A stretch of 64,000 nucleotides of DNA, taken from positions 62,001 through 126,000 of the forward strand of contig NZ_ACDZ02000011.1 in assembly GCF_000173915.1 (NCBI RefSeq). The letters are read 5' to 3'. A model generated the notes under the pieces. The model made no database searches. It saw only the letters and a program-made list of their open reading frames with translations, and had not been told where the DNA came from. Below, one piece after another: positions 1 to 9,857 of this stretch (position 1 is the stretch's first letter; each line of letters starts with the position of its first letter). This DNA is from Gemella haemolysans ATCC 10379. Its GTDB lineage: Bacteria > Bacillota > Bacilli > Staphylococcales > Gemellaceae. The position numbers and the translations under genes were made by a program.

Positions 1-13
1 AGAAAATTGACTC

Positions 14-2089
14 ATGACTAGAGCATTTTCTTTAAAAGATACTCGTAATATCGGTATCATGGCTCACATCGACGCAGGTAAAACTACTGCAACAGAGCGT
101 ATTTTGTTCTACACTGGGAAAATCCACAAAATCGGAGATACTCACGATGGTAACTCACAAATGGACTGGATGGAACAAGAACAAGAACGTGGTATCACTA
201 TCACATCTGCTGCAACAACTGCTGAGTGGAAAAACCACCGTATCAACATCATCGATACACCGGGACACGTAGACTTCACAGTTGAGGTAGAACGTTCTCT
301 TCGTGTACTTGATGGATCAGTAGCTGTATTAGATGCGCAATCAGGTGTTGAACCACAAACAGAAACAGTTTGGCGTCAAGCTACAACTTATGGAGTTCCT
401 CGTATCGTATTCGTAAACAAAATGGATAAAACAGGAGCTGACTTCCTATATTCTGTAGGAACAATCCACGACAGATTACAAGCTAACGCACACCCAATTC
501 AACTTCCAATCGGAGCTGAAGATTTATTCGAAGGTGTAATTGACCTTGTTGAAATGAAAGCTATTTACAACGAAGGTAGCGTAGGGGAAAATCTTGTTGT
601 TAAAGAAATCCCAGCTGACTATCAAGATCAAGCTGAAGAATACCGTGAAAAATTAATCGAAGCTGTTGCAGAATTCGATGAAGACTTCATGGAAAAATAC
701 TTAGGTGGAGAAGAAATTACAATTGACGAGCTTAAAGCTGCAATTCGTAAAGCTACATTATCTGTAGAATTCTTCCCAGTAGTATGTGGATCAGCATTCA
801 AATATAAAGGTGTACAACCAATGCTAGATGCAGTAGTAGAATACTTACCATCTCCATTAGACGTACATGCTATTAAAGGGGTTAATCCAGATACTGATGA
901 AGAAGTAGAAAGACACTCTTCAGACGAAGAGCCATTCTCAGCCCTAGCTTTCAAAGTTATGACTGACCCATTCGTAGGGAAACTTACTTTCTTCCGTGTG
1001 TACTCAGGTATTTTATCATCTGGTTCATACGTTAAAAACTCAACTAAAGGTAAACGTGAACGTGTAGGACGTATCCTACAAATGCACGCTAACACTCGTA
1101 ACGAAATCGCTGAAGTTTACGCTGGTGATATCGCTGCAGCTGTTGGTCTTAAAGATACAACAACTGGGGACACATTATGTGACGAGAAAAACGAAGTTAT
1201 TCTTGAATCAATGGAATTCCCAGAACCAGTTATCCAACTTTCAGTTGAACCAAAATCAAAAGCTGACCAAGATAAAATGTCTACAGCTTTACAAAAATTA
1301 CAAGAAGAAGACCCAACATTCCGTGCTGGAACTGACGAAGAAACTGGACAAGTTATCATCGCAGGTATGGGTGAGCTTCACTTAGACATCATCGTTGACC
1401 GTATGCGTCGTGAATTCAAAGTTGAATGTACAGTAGGTGCTCCAATGGTATCTTACCGTGAAACATTCAAACAAGCTGCACAAGTACAAGGTAAATTCAC
1501 TCGTCAATCTGGTGGACGTGGACAATACGGGGACGTATGGATTGAGTTCACTCCAAATGAGCCAGGTGCAGGATTTGAATTCGAAAATGCTATCGTTGGT
1601 GGGGTAGTTCCACGTGAATACATCCCAGCAGTAGAAGCAGGATTAAAAGACTCTATGGCAAATGGGGTATTAGCTGGATACGAATTAATCGACGTTAAAG
1701 CTAAATTATTTGATGGATCATACCACGATGTCGATTCATCTGAAATGGCGTTCAAAGTTGCTGCATCATTAGCTCTTAAAGAAGCTGCTAAAAAATGTAA
1801 CCCAGTAATCTTAGAACCAATCATGAAGGTTGAAGTTGTAATGCCTGAAGAATACTTAGGAGATATCATGGGAGACATCACTTCACGTCGTGGACGTGTT
1901 GAAGGTATGGAAGCTCGTGGTAACGCACAAGTAGTAAGTGCTTCAGTACCATTATCTGAAATGTTCGGATATGCAACTTCTCTACGTTCTTCAACTCAAG
2001 GACGTGGTACTTACTCAATGGTATTCGACCACTACGAAGAAGTACCTAAATCAATTTCTGAAGAAATTATCAAAAAAAATAAAGGATAA
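14..2089 (+). CDS. fusA: Elongation factor G
   Basis: Translocation GTPase that moves tRNA and mRNA through the ribosome; with ribosome recycling factor it also splits post-termination ribosomes. The 691-residue length matches the family. The G1 motif AHIDAGKT lies at residues 17-24, G3 DTPGH at 81-85 and G4 NKMD at 134-137, followed by the EF-G domains II-V. The start has only 13 nt of sequence before it, so the ribosome binding site is only partly visible. tuf follows after 123 nt, the usual end of the str operon (rpsL-rpsG-fusA-tuf). Codon use is more biased and less AT-rich than in neighbouring accessory genes, as expected for very high expression. Confidence 0.98.
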   Translation: MTRAFSLKDTRNIGIMAHIDAGKTTATERILFYTGKIHKIGDTHDGNSQMDWMEQEQERGITITSAATTAEWKNHRINIIDTPGHVDFTVEVERSLRVLDGSVAVLDAQSGVEPQTETVWRQATTYGVPRIVFVNKMDKTGADFLYSVGTIHDRLQANAHPIQLPIGAEDLFEGVIDLVEMKAIYNEGSVGENLVVKEIPADYQDQAEEYREKLIEAVAEFDEDFMEKYLGGEEITIDELKAAIRKATLSVEFFPVVCGSAFKYKGVQPMLDAVVEYLPSPLDVHAIKGVNPDTDEEVERHSSDEEPFSALAFKVMTDPFVGKLTFFRVYSGILSSGSYVKNSTKGKRERVGRILQMHANTRNEIAEVYAGDIAAAVGLKDTTTGDTLCDEKNEVILESMEFPEPVIQLSVEPKSKADQDKMSTALQKLQEEDPTFRAGTDEETGQVIIAGMGELHLDIIVDRMRREFKVECTVGAPMVSYRETFKQAAQVQGKFTRQSGGRGQYGDVWIEFTPNEPGAGFEFENAIVGGVVPREYIPAVEAGLKDSMANGVLAGYELIDVKAKLFDGSYHDVDSSEMAFKVAASLALKEAAKKCNPVILEPIMKVEVVMPEEYLGDIMGDITSRRGRVEGMEARGNAQVVSASVPLSEMFGYATSLRSSTQGRGTYSMVFDHYEEVPKSISEEIIKKNKG

Positions 2090-2212
2090 TAAAAATTATT
2101 CTTTATAGTTGCAATTTTCGTTGTAACATTATAAAATATAGTTATCATAGAATGCTATGTGACTAATTATTAAAAAATAAAATTTTATTAACTTGAAGGA
2201 GACATTTTTAAA

Positions 2213-3400
2213 ATGGCAAAAGAAAAATTTGACCGTAGTAAAACACATGCTAACATTGGAACAATTGGTCACGTTGACCACGGTAAAACTACTTTAACAG
2301 CAGCTATCGCTACTGTATTAGCAAAAACTTATGGTGGAGAAGCTAAAGACTACGCTTCAATCGATAACGCACCAGAAGAAAGAGAACGTGGTATCACAAT
2401 CAACACTTCTCACATCGAGTACGAAACTCCAAACCGTCACTACGCACACGTAGACTGCCCAGGACACGCTGACTATGTTAAAAACATGATCACTGGTGCT
2501 GCTCAAATGGACGGAGCTATCTTAGTAATCGCTGCTACAGATGGACCAATGGCTCAAACTCGTGAGCACATCCTATTATCTCGTAACGTTGGAGTACCAA
2601 AAATCGTTGTATTCTTAAACAAATGTGATATGGTTGATGACGAAGAGTTATTAGAATTAGTTGAAATGGAAGTTCGTGAACTATTATCTGAATACGGATT
2701 CGACGGAGATGAACTACCAGTAATCAAAGGTTCTGCTCTTAAAGCTCTTGAAGGAGATGCAGATGCAGAAAAAGCTATCATCGAATTAATGGAAACAGTT
2801 GACGAATACATCCCAACTCCAGAACGTGATAACGCTAAACCATTCATGATGCCAGTTGAGGACGTATTCTCAATCACAGGTCGTGGTACAGTTGCTACTG
2901 GACGTGTTGAACGTGGACAAGTTAAAGTTGGAGACGTAGTAGAAATCGTTGGATTAACTGAAGAACCAGCTTCAACTACTGTAACAGGTGTTGAAATGTT
3001 CCGTAAATTATTAGATTACGCTGAAGCAGGAGATAACATCGGTGCATTATTACGTGGTGTTGCTCGTGAAGACATCGAACGTGGACAAGTTTTAGCAGCT
3101 CCTAAAACAATCACTCCACACACTCAATTCGTAGCTGACGTGTACGTATTATCTAAAGAAGAAGGTGGACGTCACACTCCATTCTTCACAAACTACCGTC
3201 CTCAATTCTACTTCCGTACTACTGACGTAACTGGTGTAGTTACTTTACCAGAAGGTACTGAAATGGTAATGCCTGGGGATAACGTATCAATCAACGTAGA
3301 ACTTATTTCTCCAATCGCGATCGAAGAAGGAACTCGTTTCTCAATTCGTGAAGGTGGACGTACTGTAGGTTCAGGTGTTGTAACTTCAATCGTTAAATAG
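2213..3400 (+). CDS. tuf: Elongation factor Tu
   Basis: GTPase that delivers aminoacyl-tRNA to the ribosomal A site. Length 395 residues, normal for the family. G1 GHVDHGKT at 19-26, G3 DCPGH at 81-85 and G4 NKCD at 136-139 are all present, followed by the two beta-barrel domains. A GAAGGAGA ribosome binding site precedes the ATG. It lies downstream of fusA with a 123-nt AT-rich spacer and is closed by a strong terminator. Only one tuf copy is visible here. Confidence 0.98.
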   Translation: MAKEKFDRSKTHANIGTIGHVDHGKTTLTAAIATVLAKTYGGEAKDYASIDNAPEERERGITINTSHIEYETPNRHYAHVDCPGHADYVKNMITGAAQMDGAILVIAATDGPMAQTREHILLSRNVGVPKIVVFLNKCDMVDDEELLELVEMEVRELLSEYGFDGDELPVIKGSALKALEGDADAEKAIIELMETVDEYIPTPERDNAKPFMMPVEDVFSITGRGTVATGRVERGQVKVGDVVEIVGLTEEPASTTVTGVEMFRKLLDYAEAGDNIGALLRGVAREDIERGQVLAAPKTITPHTQFVADVYVLSKEEGGRHTPFFTNYRPQFYFRTTDVTGVVTLPEGTEMVMPGDNVSINVELISPIAIEEGTRFSIREGGRTVGSGVVTSIVK

Positions 3401-3420
3401 TAATTGAATTGAAACACATA

Positions 3421-3450
3421 AAGCAAGGTGAATTTCACCTTGCTTTTTTT
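3421..3450 (+). terminator. Rho-independent terminator of fusA-tuf
   Basis: Arms of 11-12 bp (AAGCAAGGTGAA and its complement TTCACCTTGCTT) with almost no loop sequence are followed by an uninterrupted T run. It starts about 20 nt after the tuf stop codon and closes the str operon. Confidence 0.9.
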
Positions 3451-3599
3451 ATACTTAATATAGATTTACATAAAGTTCATATTTAATTGGAGATACTTGA
3501 TAGTTTTTAAAAATTATATGTATTAATATTGTATTTTTACTGTAAAATCATTATTTTTTGTATTTTCATTAGAAAATACGTACTATTTTTAATAAATCC

Positions 3600-3628
3600 T
3601 TGCAGAAATTCTGTAAGAGGTGTATAAT
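3600..3628 (+). promoter_or_regulatory. Sigma-A promoter of a candidate small RNA
   Basis: TTGCAG at 3600-3605 and a consensus TATAAT at 3623-3628 are separated by exactly 17 nt. The predicted start of transcription is near 3635. No open reading frame with a ribosome binding site follows before a terminator at 3722-3751, so the likely product is a short non-coding RNA. Confidence 0.65.
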
Positions 3629-3634
3629 ATGTTT

Positions 3635-3751
3635 AAAGGTAGTATAGGGGAAATAATATAATTTTATATATTATTAAAATAAATCCTAATTACTCTAGGG
3701 ATATTGAGTAATAGTAAAAAGTCGAAGTTAAAAAATTAGCTTCGATTTTTT
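3635..3751 (+). ncRNA. Candidate small non-coding RNA (~117 nt, three hairpins)
   Basis: The segment is bounded by a good promoter and an intrinsic terminator. Three stem-loops are visible: an AT-rich one (AATAATATA with TATATTATT, about 3651-3676), a second with 7-bp arms ATTACTC and GAGTAAT (about 3690-3713), and a terminator hairpin with arms at 3722-3731 and 3736-3745, loop AAAA, then six T. I do not recognise an Rfam family. The next gene (3949) has its own promoter at 3865-3893, so this does not look like its leader. The rest of the 3451-3948 gap is AT-rich and otherwise empty. Confidence 0.5.
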
Positions 3752-3864
3752 ATTAATTATGCCAAATAGAGTTTTTAGAATTAGGTATAGATATAAGAAT
3801 AATAGTATTTTGGATATATTATTTATAAAATTGCTATCATATATCATAGGTTATTAATTCCCTA

Positions 3865-3893
3865 TTGTTCCTATAAAGTAAATAGCTTATAAT
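3865..3893 (+). promoter_or_regulatory. Promoter of the two-TM membrane protein gene
   Basis: TTGTTC at 3865-3870, a 17-nt spacer and TATAAT at 3888-3893 place transcription start near 3900, about 50 nt upstream of the GTG start at 3949. Confidence 0.5.
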
Positions 3894-3948
3894 AATATTA
3901 CAAGTATATAATTTATCATTATAAGTTATTTAGGAAAAGGAGAAGATT

Positions 3949-4458
3949 GTGAATACTATAATTTATTTATTAGCGTTGATATTAATAGTCTTATTATTTA
4001 TTTGTAGTTTAATTGTTATAAAATTTTTTAGAAATAAAGCAATTTGCAAATTATCTACCGGGATTAAAAAAGAGGAATTTATTATCAAAAAAAGTGGGAA
4101 ATACTCTATTTGGATAAAAGATAAGAGGTATTCTTTTACTAACATTAGAGATTTAAGGATAACTGTTGCTAATAAAAATACTTGTGAAAAAAAATATTTA
4201 GAAGAAGTATTTTATAAATCTAAAGGTCTAGGGGTTATTTGGAGAAGAGTAGAATTTTATTGTTTTCAAGCTGATGAAGGGGAGTATATTATTTCATTTG
4301 AAAGTGATGAGAGATTTCGAGAGTCTATTTTTAATACTACTATCCAAGTTCGTAAGTATATATCTTTTTATAAGTTTGTGTTAGTTATTTTCGGAGTTCA
4401 GTTTCTTTTATTTATAATTAGTATATTACTAATTATTATTTTAAAAAATTTTAATTAA
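3949..4458 (+). CDS. Hypothetical membrane protein with two terminal TM segments
   Basis: A 169-residue protein I do not recognise. It has a hydrophobic segment at about residues 3-27 and another at about 138-166. Between them is a soluble, charged, beta-rich region of about 110 residues with many Lys and Glu, probably a small sensor-like or scaffold domain. It starts with GTG after a clear AAGGAGAAG ribosome binding site; an ATG is not available nearby. It is expressed from its own promoter and precedes an alpha/beta hydrolase gene by 70 nt. No function is assigned. Confidence 0.7.
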   Translation: MNTIIYLLALILIVLLFICSLIVIKFFRNKAICKLSTGIKKEEFIIKKSGKYSIWIKDKRYSFTNIRDLRITVANKNTCEKKYLEEVFYKSKGLGVIWRRVEFYCFQADEGEYIISFESDERFRESIFNTTIQVRKYISFYKFVLVIFGVQFLLFIISILLIIILKNFN

Positions 4459-4528
4459 TAAGTTTTAGTATATAATTGTTTATAGTATTTTTAAATAAAT
4501 TAGTTTATTTTAGGAGAAGGAAGAATTA

Positions 4529-5260
4529 ATGAATCAAAAAATTAAAGTATATTTTATAGGTGGCTTAGGCAGTAATTATTATTTCGCAAAGGATTTCTTT
4601 CAAGAGCTTGAAGTAGAAACTATTTTTTTAAATCCTTATAAAGAAATAATACAAGATAAAAAAGAACTTCAAAATTGGTTTAATGATGAAGTAAGAGATT
4701 GTGAAGAGGTTTATCTGATTGGTCATTCACTAGGTGGTGATTTAGCTAGATTTTTAGCATCACGTTGTCCGAAAATAACTAAACTTATTTTACTTGATGG
4801 AGGTTATTTGAATTTAGATGAAATTATGCCTCTTGAAAATGAGATAGAAGCGACAAAAGATTATTTTAGTCAGCATACTTTTTCAAATTTGGAAGAAGTT
4901 ATAGCTAATGAAAAATCTAAGTCGTATTATTGGTCAGAAAATCTAGAAGAAGCATTAAGAAATTCTTATCGTTATAATAATACTTCTGACAAATTTGAAT
5001 TAGATTTAGATTTTGAAAAAGTTTTTTATTTACTTAAATTACGTCGAGTTATTAGATCATATCAAAGAAATTTAGAATCAAAAGATGTATTATTTATAGC
5101 TCCAGCATATGAGGAAGAACCTGAATGGAGAAAGATATCACTAGATAAACTTCCGAAATATTTTGATGTTGAGTTAGTGGAAAATTGTGGTCATGAGATG
5201 TATATGAACCATCCTATTGAAATTGCTACAATAGTACATAGTTGGATTAATAAAAAATAA
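4529..5260 (+). CDS. Alpha/beta hydrolase
   Basis: A 243-residue soluble alpha/beta-hydrolase-fold protein. The nucleophile elbow GHSLGG at residues 65-70 contains the catalytic Ser67. The C-terminal CGHEMYMNHP region supplies a probable catalytic His at 222. There is no signal peptide, so it acts in the cytoplasm. The substrate cannot be read from the sequence: esterase, lipase or thioesterase-like activity are all possible. GGAGAAGG precedes the ATG and an intrinsic terminator follows. It may be co-transcribed with the membrane protein gene 70 nt upstream. Confidence 0.8.
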   Translation: MNQKIKVYFIGGLGSNYYFAKDFFQELEVETIFLNPYKEIIQDKKELQNWFNDEVRDCEEVYLIGHSLGGDLARFLASRCPKITKLILLDGGYLNLDEIMPLENEIEATKDYFSQHTFSNLEEVIANEKSKSYYWSENLEEALRNSYRYNNTSDKFELDLDFEKVFYLLKLRRVIRSYQRNLESKDVLFIAPAYEEEPEWRKISLDKLPKYFDVELVENCGHEMYMNHPIEIATIVHSWINKK

Positions 5261-5281
5261 TTTAATAAATTTATTGTTGAT

Positions 5282-5316
5282 AAAAGAGGTCTTTAGAAAG
5301 TCTAAAGGTCTCTTTT
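5282..5316 (+). terminator. Terminator after the alpha/beta hydrolase
   Basis: Imperfect 16-bp inverted repeat (AAAAGAGGTCTTTAGA and TCTAAAGGTCTCTTTT) with a 3-nt loop and a T-rich right arm, 20 nt past the stop codon. Confidence 0.75.
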
Positions 5317-5467
5317 AGCTATTTATAGAAAATATCATCCCGCTTAAATAGAGACAATAGATATCCATTATAATTTAATAATTTGACTTTACAAGTTATA
5401 TTCTATATGCTTAGTATAATGCAATTTATTATTTATGAATAAAAATTTTATATTTTAAGGAGAAAAA

Positions 5468-6544
5468 ATGTTTTTAGCTATTAATGAAATAAAGGATGCT
5501 AAGCTCAGGTATAGTCTTATTGTAGGATTACTAACACTAGTTTCTTATTTGATGTTTTTCTTATCCGGATTAGCTTTTGGATTGATAGATCAGAATAGAT
5601 CCTCAATTAATCATTGGAAGGCGGATACGGTATTGCTTTCTTCAGAAGCAAATAAAACTATTGGTTTATCTAATCTGAAATTATCAGATAAAGAATCTTT
5701 ATCTGCGGATAATGTTGAACCTTTTAGTCAGATGGTTACAGTAGCCGTGACAGAAAAAAATTCAAATGAGGTTATTAAACAAAAAGTCAGTATTTTTGGA
5801 GTTAACAATGGAAGCTTTTTAATACCCCCAGTAATTCAAGGAAGAACTTTTGAAGCGAAAAATGAAGTAGTGATTGAAAAAAGCTTATCTGAAAAAGAAG
5901 GATTTGCTATAGGAGATACTATTAAAACAGCAAATTCTGATACTGAATTAAAAATAGTAGGTTATACAGAAAAATCTAGATTTAATGTAGCTCCAGTCAT
6001 ATATATGAATATTAATGATTTTCAAGTGTTGAAATATGGTGATAATAAATTAATTGATAATCCTATAATTAATGCATTCGTAGTAAAAGGAGAATTAAAG
6101 GATTACGACAGTTCTATTTTCCAAAAAGTTAGTATAGCTGATTTTATTAATGAATTACCTGGTTATAGTGCTCAGATTTTAACGTTTGGACTAATGATAG
6201 GATTCTTAATAGTGATTTCTGCTATTATTATAGGTATTTTCATGTATGTACTTACTATTCAGAAAACACCTATCTTTGGTATAATGAAAGCGCAAGGAAT
6301 CTCGAACGGAATCATTGGAATTTCTGTTTTATCGCAAACATTCTTACTTTCATTAGTTGGAAGTATACTGGGTTTGGTTGGAACATGGGGAACATCACTT
6401 GTCCTGCCATCAGCAGTACCATTTTTAGGAAATGGACTTTATTACAGTGTTATATTCGTTAGTTTGATTATTTTTTCTTTAATTGGAACATTATTCTCTG
6501 TTTTAGCTATTAGAAAAATTGATCCATTGAAAGCAATAGGGTAG
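5468..6544 (+). CDS. ABC transporter permease, FtsX/MacB type (HrtB-like)
   Basis: A 358-residue permease with the layout of the MacB/FtsX family: one TM helix near the N-terminus (about 17-39), a large extracytoplasmic domain (about 45-230), then three TM helices in the last 130 residues. The N-terminus (LAINEIKDAKLRYSLI) and length resemble HrtB, the haem-efflux permease of Gram-positive cocci, but related families share this layout. The partner ATPase begins 7 nt downstream, so the two form one exporter. In staphylococcal hrtAB the ATPase comes first; here the permease does. AAGGAGA precedes the ATG. Confidence 0.8.
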   Translation: MFLAINEIKDAKLRYSLIVGLLTLVSYLMFFLSGLAFGLIDQNRSSINHWKADTVLLSSEANKTIGLSNLKLSDKESLSADNVEPFSQMVTVAVTEKNSNEVIKQKVSIFGVNNGSFLIPPVIQGRTFEAKNEVVIEKSLSEKEGFAIGDTIKTANSDTELKIVGYTEKSRFNVAPVIYMNINDFQVLKYGDNKLIDNPIINAFVVKGELKDYDSSIFQKVSIADFINELPGYSAQILTFGLMIGFLIVISAIIIGIFMYVLTIQKTPIFGIMKAQGISNGIIGISVLSQTFLLSLVGSILGLVGTWGTSLVLPSAVPFLGNGLYYSVIFVSLIIFSLIGTLFSVLAIRKIDPLKAIG

Positions 6545-6551
6545 GTGTCAT

Positions 6552-7226
6552 ATGAATGTGTTAGAATTTAAAAATGTAACTAAATCATATCAGGATGGAA
6601 ATAAAGAAATAGAAGCTTTGAAAGAAACCAATTTTAAAATAGAAGAGGGTCAATTTATTGCGATTATCGGTCCATCAGGTTCAGGTAAATCAACTTTCTT
6701 AACTTTAGCTGGAGGTTTACAAACTCCATCTAAAGGTCAAATAATTATTAACGGAAAAGATTATACTAATTTGTCTGAGAAAGAAAGAGCAAAGTTACGA
6801 TTTAACGATATTGGATTTGTTCTGCAGGCATCTAATTTGGTTCCATTTTTAACTGCAAAACAACAGTTAGAATTAGTTGATAGAATAAATAAGCGAAAAA
6901 GACAAACACTTCAAGATCAAAAATCTTTATTTAAAGAATTAGGAATAGATCATTTAGAAAATAAATTACCAAAAGACTTATCAGGCGGAGAACGACAACG
7001 ATTAGCTATTGCTAGAGCTCTTTACAATAATCCGGCAATTATCTTAGCTGATGAACCTACAGCAAGTCTTGATTCAGATAGAGCGTTTGAAGTCGTAGAT
7101 TTACTTTTAAAAGAGTGTAAAGAAAAAAATAAATCAATTATTATGGTAACACATGATAATAGAATGATTGAAAAATGTGATCATGTTTACCGAATGAAAG
7201 ATGGTATTTTGACAAAAGAAAGATAA
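6552..7226 (+). CDS. ABC transporter ATP-binding protein (HrtA/LolD-like)
   Basis: A 224-residue ATPase energising the permease encoded just upstream. Walker A GPSGSGKS is at residues 40-47, signature LSGGE at 143-147 and Walker B IILADE at 163-168, with the conserved His in the switch region (VTHD). It belongs to the MacB/LolD/FtsE subgroup that works with single four-TM permeases and exports or extracts lipophilic or toxic compounds. Haem or antimicrobial peptide is the likeliest substrate by analogy, but the sequence does not decide. A strong terminator follows. Confidence 0.88.
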   Translation: MNVLEFKNVTKSYQDGNKEIEALKETNFKIEEGQFIAIIGPSGSGKSTFLTLAGGLQTPSKGQIIINGKDYTNLSEKERAKLRFNDIGFVLQASNLVPFLTAKQQLELVDRINKRKRQTLQDQKSLFKELGIDHLENKLPKDLSGGERQRLAIARALYNNPAIILADEPTASLDSDRAFEVVDLLLKECKEKNKSIIMVTHDNRMIEKCDHVYRMKDGILTKER

Positions 7227-7230
7227 GATA

Positions 7231-7266
7231 AAAAATGTCTAAGTGAAATAACTTAGGCATTTTTTT
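7231..7266 (+). terminator. Terminator of the HrtAB-like operon
   Basis: Stem AAAATGTCTAAGT with ACTTAGGCATTTT around a short GAAATA-type loop, followed by a T run, just after the ATPase stop codon. Confidence 0.85.
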
Positions 7267-7332
7267 GTTGATAATAAGTATAAGTTAGAATATAATTAAA
7301 CTACAAATAATATATGTTATGAATATTAGGAG

Positions 7333-7728
7333 ATGAATAATATGCTTTTACTAGGTGTAGAAAAAGAAAATGGATGGTTATTTGCAGAATATAGATTGAC
7401 TTATAGAGTAGGTTGGGAGCACATTTGTAGAGGTGTTGAATTAGCTTACGATTACTATGATAATGTTGAAGTCCTAGTGGATGATAAAACAGCAAATATA
7501 AACTCAAAAGAACAAGTTATGGAATTAGAAGAAGCTGGAAAGATGACTATACGAGGTATTTCTAAAATAATAGGTGTACCATTGATGATAACTTTCTATA
7601 ACCAACTACAAGTAGTTAGATGCTCAGTTGGGTGTGCTACAGAAGAATTTCAAGTAGCTGATTATGAAAAATTTAATAAGTCATTAGCTCAATATATGGA
7701 TAGTCTAGAAATAGCTATGTTTAGATAA
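7333..7728 (+). CDS. Hypothetical protein (131 aa)
   Basis: Not recognised. The protein is soluble and acidic, with no signal peptide or TM segment. It has mixed alpha/beta character and two Cys close together (CSVGC, about residues 97-101), but no zinc-finger layout. AGGAG sits a few nt before the first ATG; a second ATG three codons later is also possible. It is a single gene between two terminator-bounded units. The even codon use and good ribosome binding site make a real gene likely. Confidence 0.65.
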   Translation: MNNMLLLGVEKENGWLFAEYRLTYRVGWEHICRGVELAYDYYDNVEVLVDDKTANINSKEQVMELEEAGKMTIRGISKIIGVPLMITFYNQLQVVRCSVGCATEEFQVADYEKFNKSLAQYMDSLEIAMFR

Positions 7729-7909
7729 GAAGGATTTTTATTTTTAAAAGTCTTTTTTATTTTTGAATTATATATATTGTTTAAATAAATAATTGTATAA
7801 AGCATATTAATATGATACTATGAGTTAAGGTAGTTTATAACATTCTCATTATATTAATATATTAACTAATATTTTAAAAAAAAATAAAAATAGTATAGAA
7901 AGGAAGAAG

Positions 7910-8650
7910 ATGAAGAATTTAAAGTTTGATGGAACTCAGTTAAAATATATAGCTATAATTGCTATGACAATTGATCATTTAGCATGGCTATTATATCCAG
8001 GTTTAGTTAAAGAACCAATACCAGTACTTATGCACATAGTAGGACGTTTAACAGCGCCAATTATGTGGTATTTTATCGCAGAAGGATGTTATTATACAAA
8101 AGATATTAAAAAATATTTCTTTAGAATTATGAGCTTTGCTGTTATCAGTCACTTTGCTTTTTGCTTCGGTTTAGGAATACCATTTGATATAACAACAGGA
8201 AGTATATTTAATAAAACGAGTGTCTTATTCCCATTGGCGATGTCGGTTGCATTAATCGCAATCTTTAGAAATGAGAAGATAAATAATACATTAAAGATTT
8301 TAGTAATTATTGTTTTCTGTTTATTAACGTTTGTAGCGGATTGGTCTTCTATAGCTCTAATGATGCCATTCTTTTTGTATAATCATAGAAATAATAAAAA
8401 ACAACAAATACTTGATTATGTTATATGGATAAGTGTTTATGCAGCCATTTACATTATATTTATAGATGTATTTTATGGATTATTACAGTTTACAACTCTA
8501 TTCTCTCTACCATTATTAATGAGATATGATGGTACAAGAGGAAAACATATTGGTTCTAAGTGGTTCTTTTACTACTATTATCCAATACATTTAGCTATTA
8601 TAGGTATATTTAGAATAATATTATATGGAAATATTTCATTGGTACTTTAA
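7910..8650 (+). CDS. TraX family membrane protein
   Basis: A 246-residue polytopic membrane protein with about seven or eight TM helices. The N-terminal pattern (LKYIAIIAMTIDHLAWLL, then HIVGRLTAPIMWYFIAEG) is typical of the TraX family, as is the C-terminal FYYYYPIHLAII. TraX of the F plasmid is needed for N-terminal acetylation of pilin. Chromosomal Firmicute homologues resemble membrane acyltransferases and their substrate is not known. GAAAGGAAGAAG precedes the ATG. It stands alone, with no conjugation genes nearby. Confidence 0.8.
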   Translation: MKNLKFDGTQLKYIAIIAMTIDHLAWLLYPGLVKEPIPVLMHIVGRLTAPIMWYFIAEGCYYTKDIKKYFFRIMSFAVISHFAFCFGLGIPFDITTGSIFNKTSVLFPLAMSVALIAIFRNEKINNTLKILVIIVFCLLTFVADWSSIALMMPFFLYNHRNNKKQQILDYVIWISVYAAIYIIFIDVFYGLLQFTTLFSLPLLMRYDGTRGKHIGSKWFFYYYYPIHLAIIGIFRIILYGNISLVL

Positions 8651-8669
8651 TGATAAAATAATATTTACA

Positions 8670-8704
8670 AGAAGTGTTTATTAAAGTTAGCACTTCTTTT
8701 TTTT
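8670..8704 (+). terminator. Terminator after the TraX-like gene
   Basis: AGAAGTG and CACTTCT arms with a 14-nt loop and a long T run. Confidence 0.75.
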
Positions 8705-8762
8705 AACTGTTATGTTATAATTAGAGTGACTATAATTATATAGTTATTTAGGAGGAAAGTAT

Positions 8763-9698
8763 ATGAAGAAAAATATTTTATTAATTTCAGTAGCAACACT
8801 GTTATCTATTGGTGTAGTTGGTTGTGGTGTTAATCAATCAACTGAAAATAAGCAGAGTGAGCAAAAACTAAAAACTGTTGAAGGACCAGGTAAAGATTTT
8901 GATTGGAATGCTAAAGTTTCACCTGAAGGTACTAAACGTACTTATATTGAGCAAAATACCGGAAAAAGTTTTGACCACGAGTTAACTGGATTAAAGAGAG
9001 CTCAGAGTAAATTAGAAGAAAAACGTAAAACCATAACTGATAAAAAAGTCCAAGAAGCACTTAAAGTTGTCGATGCTTTCTATGTAAACCAAGAAAATAT
9101 CGATGTTATTGTTAAAGCAGCAGGATTCGATAATCAAAGAGAAATGTATAAAAAGGTTTGGAATGATTTAAAACAGTCCATGATTCCTTCGGAAGAAAAT
9201 GTTAATTTTAAATATCAAAATATTAATTACGATATGAATGAATATGGTCCCATGATTCTAAAAGTTAATGGTAATGCTTATGGTAAGGCTGGAGCTTATG
9301 ATTTTATAGATTATAAAGTTGAGGGTAATACTGTTTACTTATCTTTAATCGCCCCAACTATCGATACATATCAATACACGGTTAAAGCTACTTATAAACC
9401 AAACTACAAAACATTTTTTGAGCCGTTAGCTCAGATGAATGCAACAAGTAAAAATATTGCAGAAAAAGGATTTTCTAAATTTATTTTTTATTTAGCATCA
9501 GTTGATTTCAAAGGTGATGGATATGTGAATTTGCAAGGCATGGATTATTTGGCAAAAGAAAAACAATACCTTGCAATTCAAGTAGATGACTCAGGAAAAG
9601 TATCGATTGACAATGACAATCTATTAAATTTATTGCGTATAAAAATGGACTTAGCAAACCAAAAGAACATGGTTAAATTTAATACAACAAAAATATAA
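8763..9698 (+). CDS. Hypothetical lipoprotein
   Basis: A 311-residue exported lipoprotein. It has a Lys-Lys N-terminus, a hydrophobic signal core and the lipobox VVGC, so lipidation is predicted on Cys21. A polar linker follows, then an alpha-helical region (about 75-135) and a mixed region rich in Asn and Tyr. It would be anchored to the outer face of the membrane. I do not recognise the domain. AGGAGG precedes the ATG, and the gene forms its own unit closed by a strong hairpin. Confidence 0.82.
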   Translation: MKKNILLISVATLLSIGVVGCGVNQSTENKQSEQKLKTVEGPGKDFDWNAKVSPEGTKRTYIEQNTGKSFDHELTGLKRAQSKLEEKRKTITDKKVQEALKVVDAFYVNQENIDVIVKAAGFDNQREMYKKVWNDLKQSMIPSEENVNFKYQNINYDMNEYGPMILKVNGNAYGKAGAYDFIDYKVEGNTVYLSLIAPTIDTYQYTVKATYKPNYKTFFEPLAQMNATSKNIAEKGFSKFIFYLASVDFKGDGYVNLQGMDYLAKEKQYLAIQVDDSGKVSIDNDNLLNLLRIKMDLANQKNMVKFNTTKI

Positions 9699-9705
9699 TA
9701 CAGAG

Positions 9706-9742
9706 GTTCCTTATTAAGATATTACTTAATAAGGAACTTTTT
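9706..9742 (+). terminator. Terminator of the lipoprotein gene
   Basis: Perfect 13-bp stem (GTTCCTTATTAAG and its complement) with a 6-nt loop and TTTTT. Confidence 0.88.
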
Positions 9743-9857
9743 ATACAGTTTGATATCAATATGTAGTAAATGATATCGAAATATAATACAATATTAGTGT
9801 GGGATTTACAATTAGAAATAGCATCTATAGAATTTTAAAAGTTGGAGAATGATTAGT

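Noticed and set aside
1125-1385. Overlapping ORF inside fusA and other long antisense ORFs in fusA, tuf, clpC, groL and lctP
   Set aside because: They are out-of-frame or antisense readings of highly conserved genes, with no ribosome binding site or plausible protein features.
3752-3864. Continuation of the small RNA as a leader of the gene at 3949
   Set aside because: The terminator at 3722-3751 and a separate promoter at 3865-3893 make a shared transcript unlikely.
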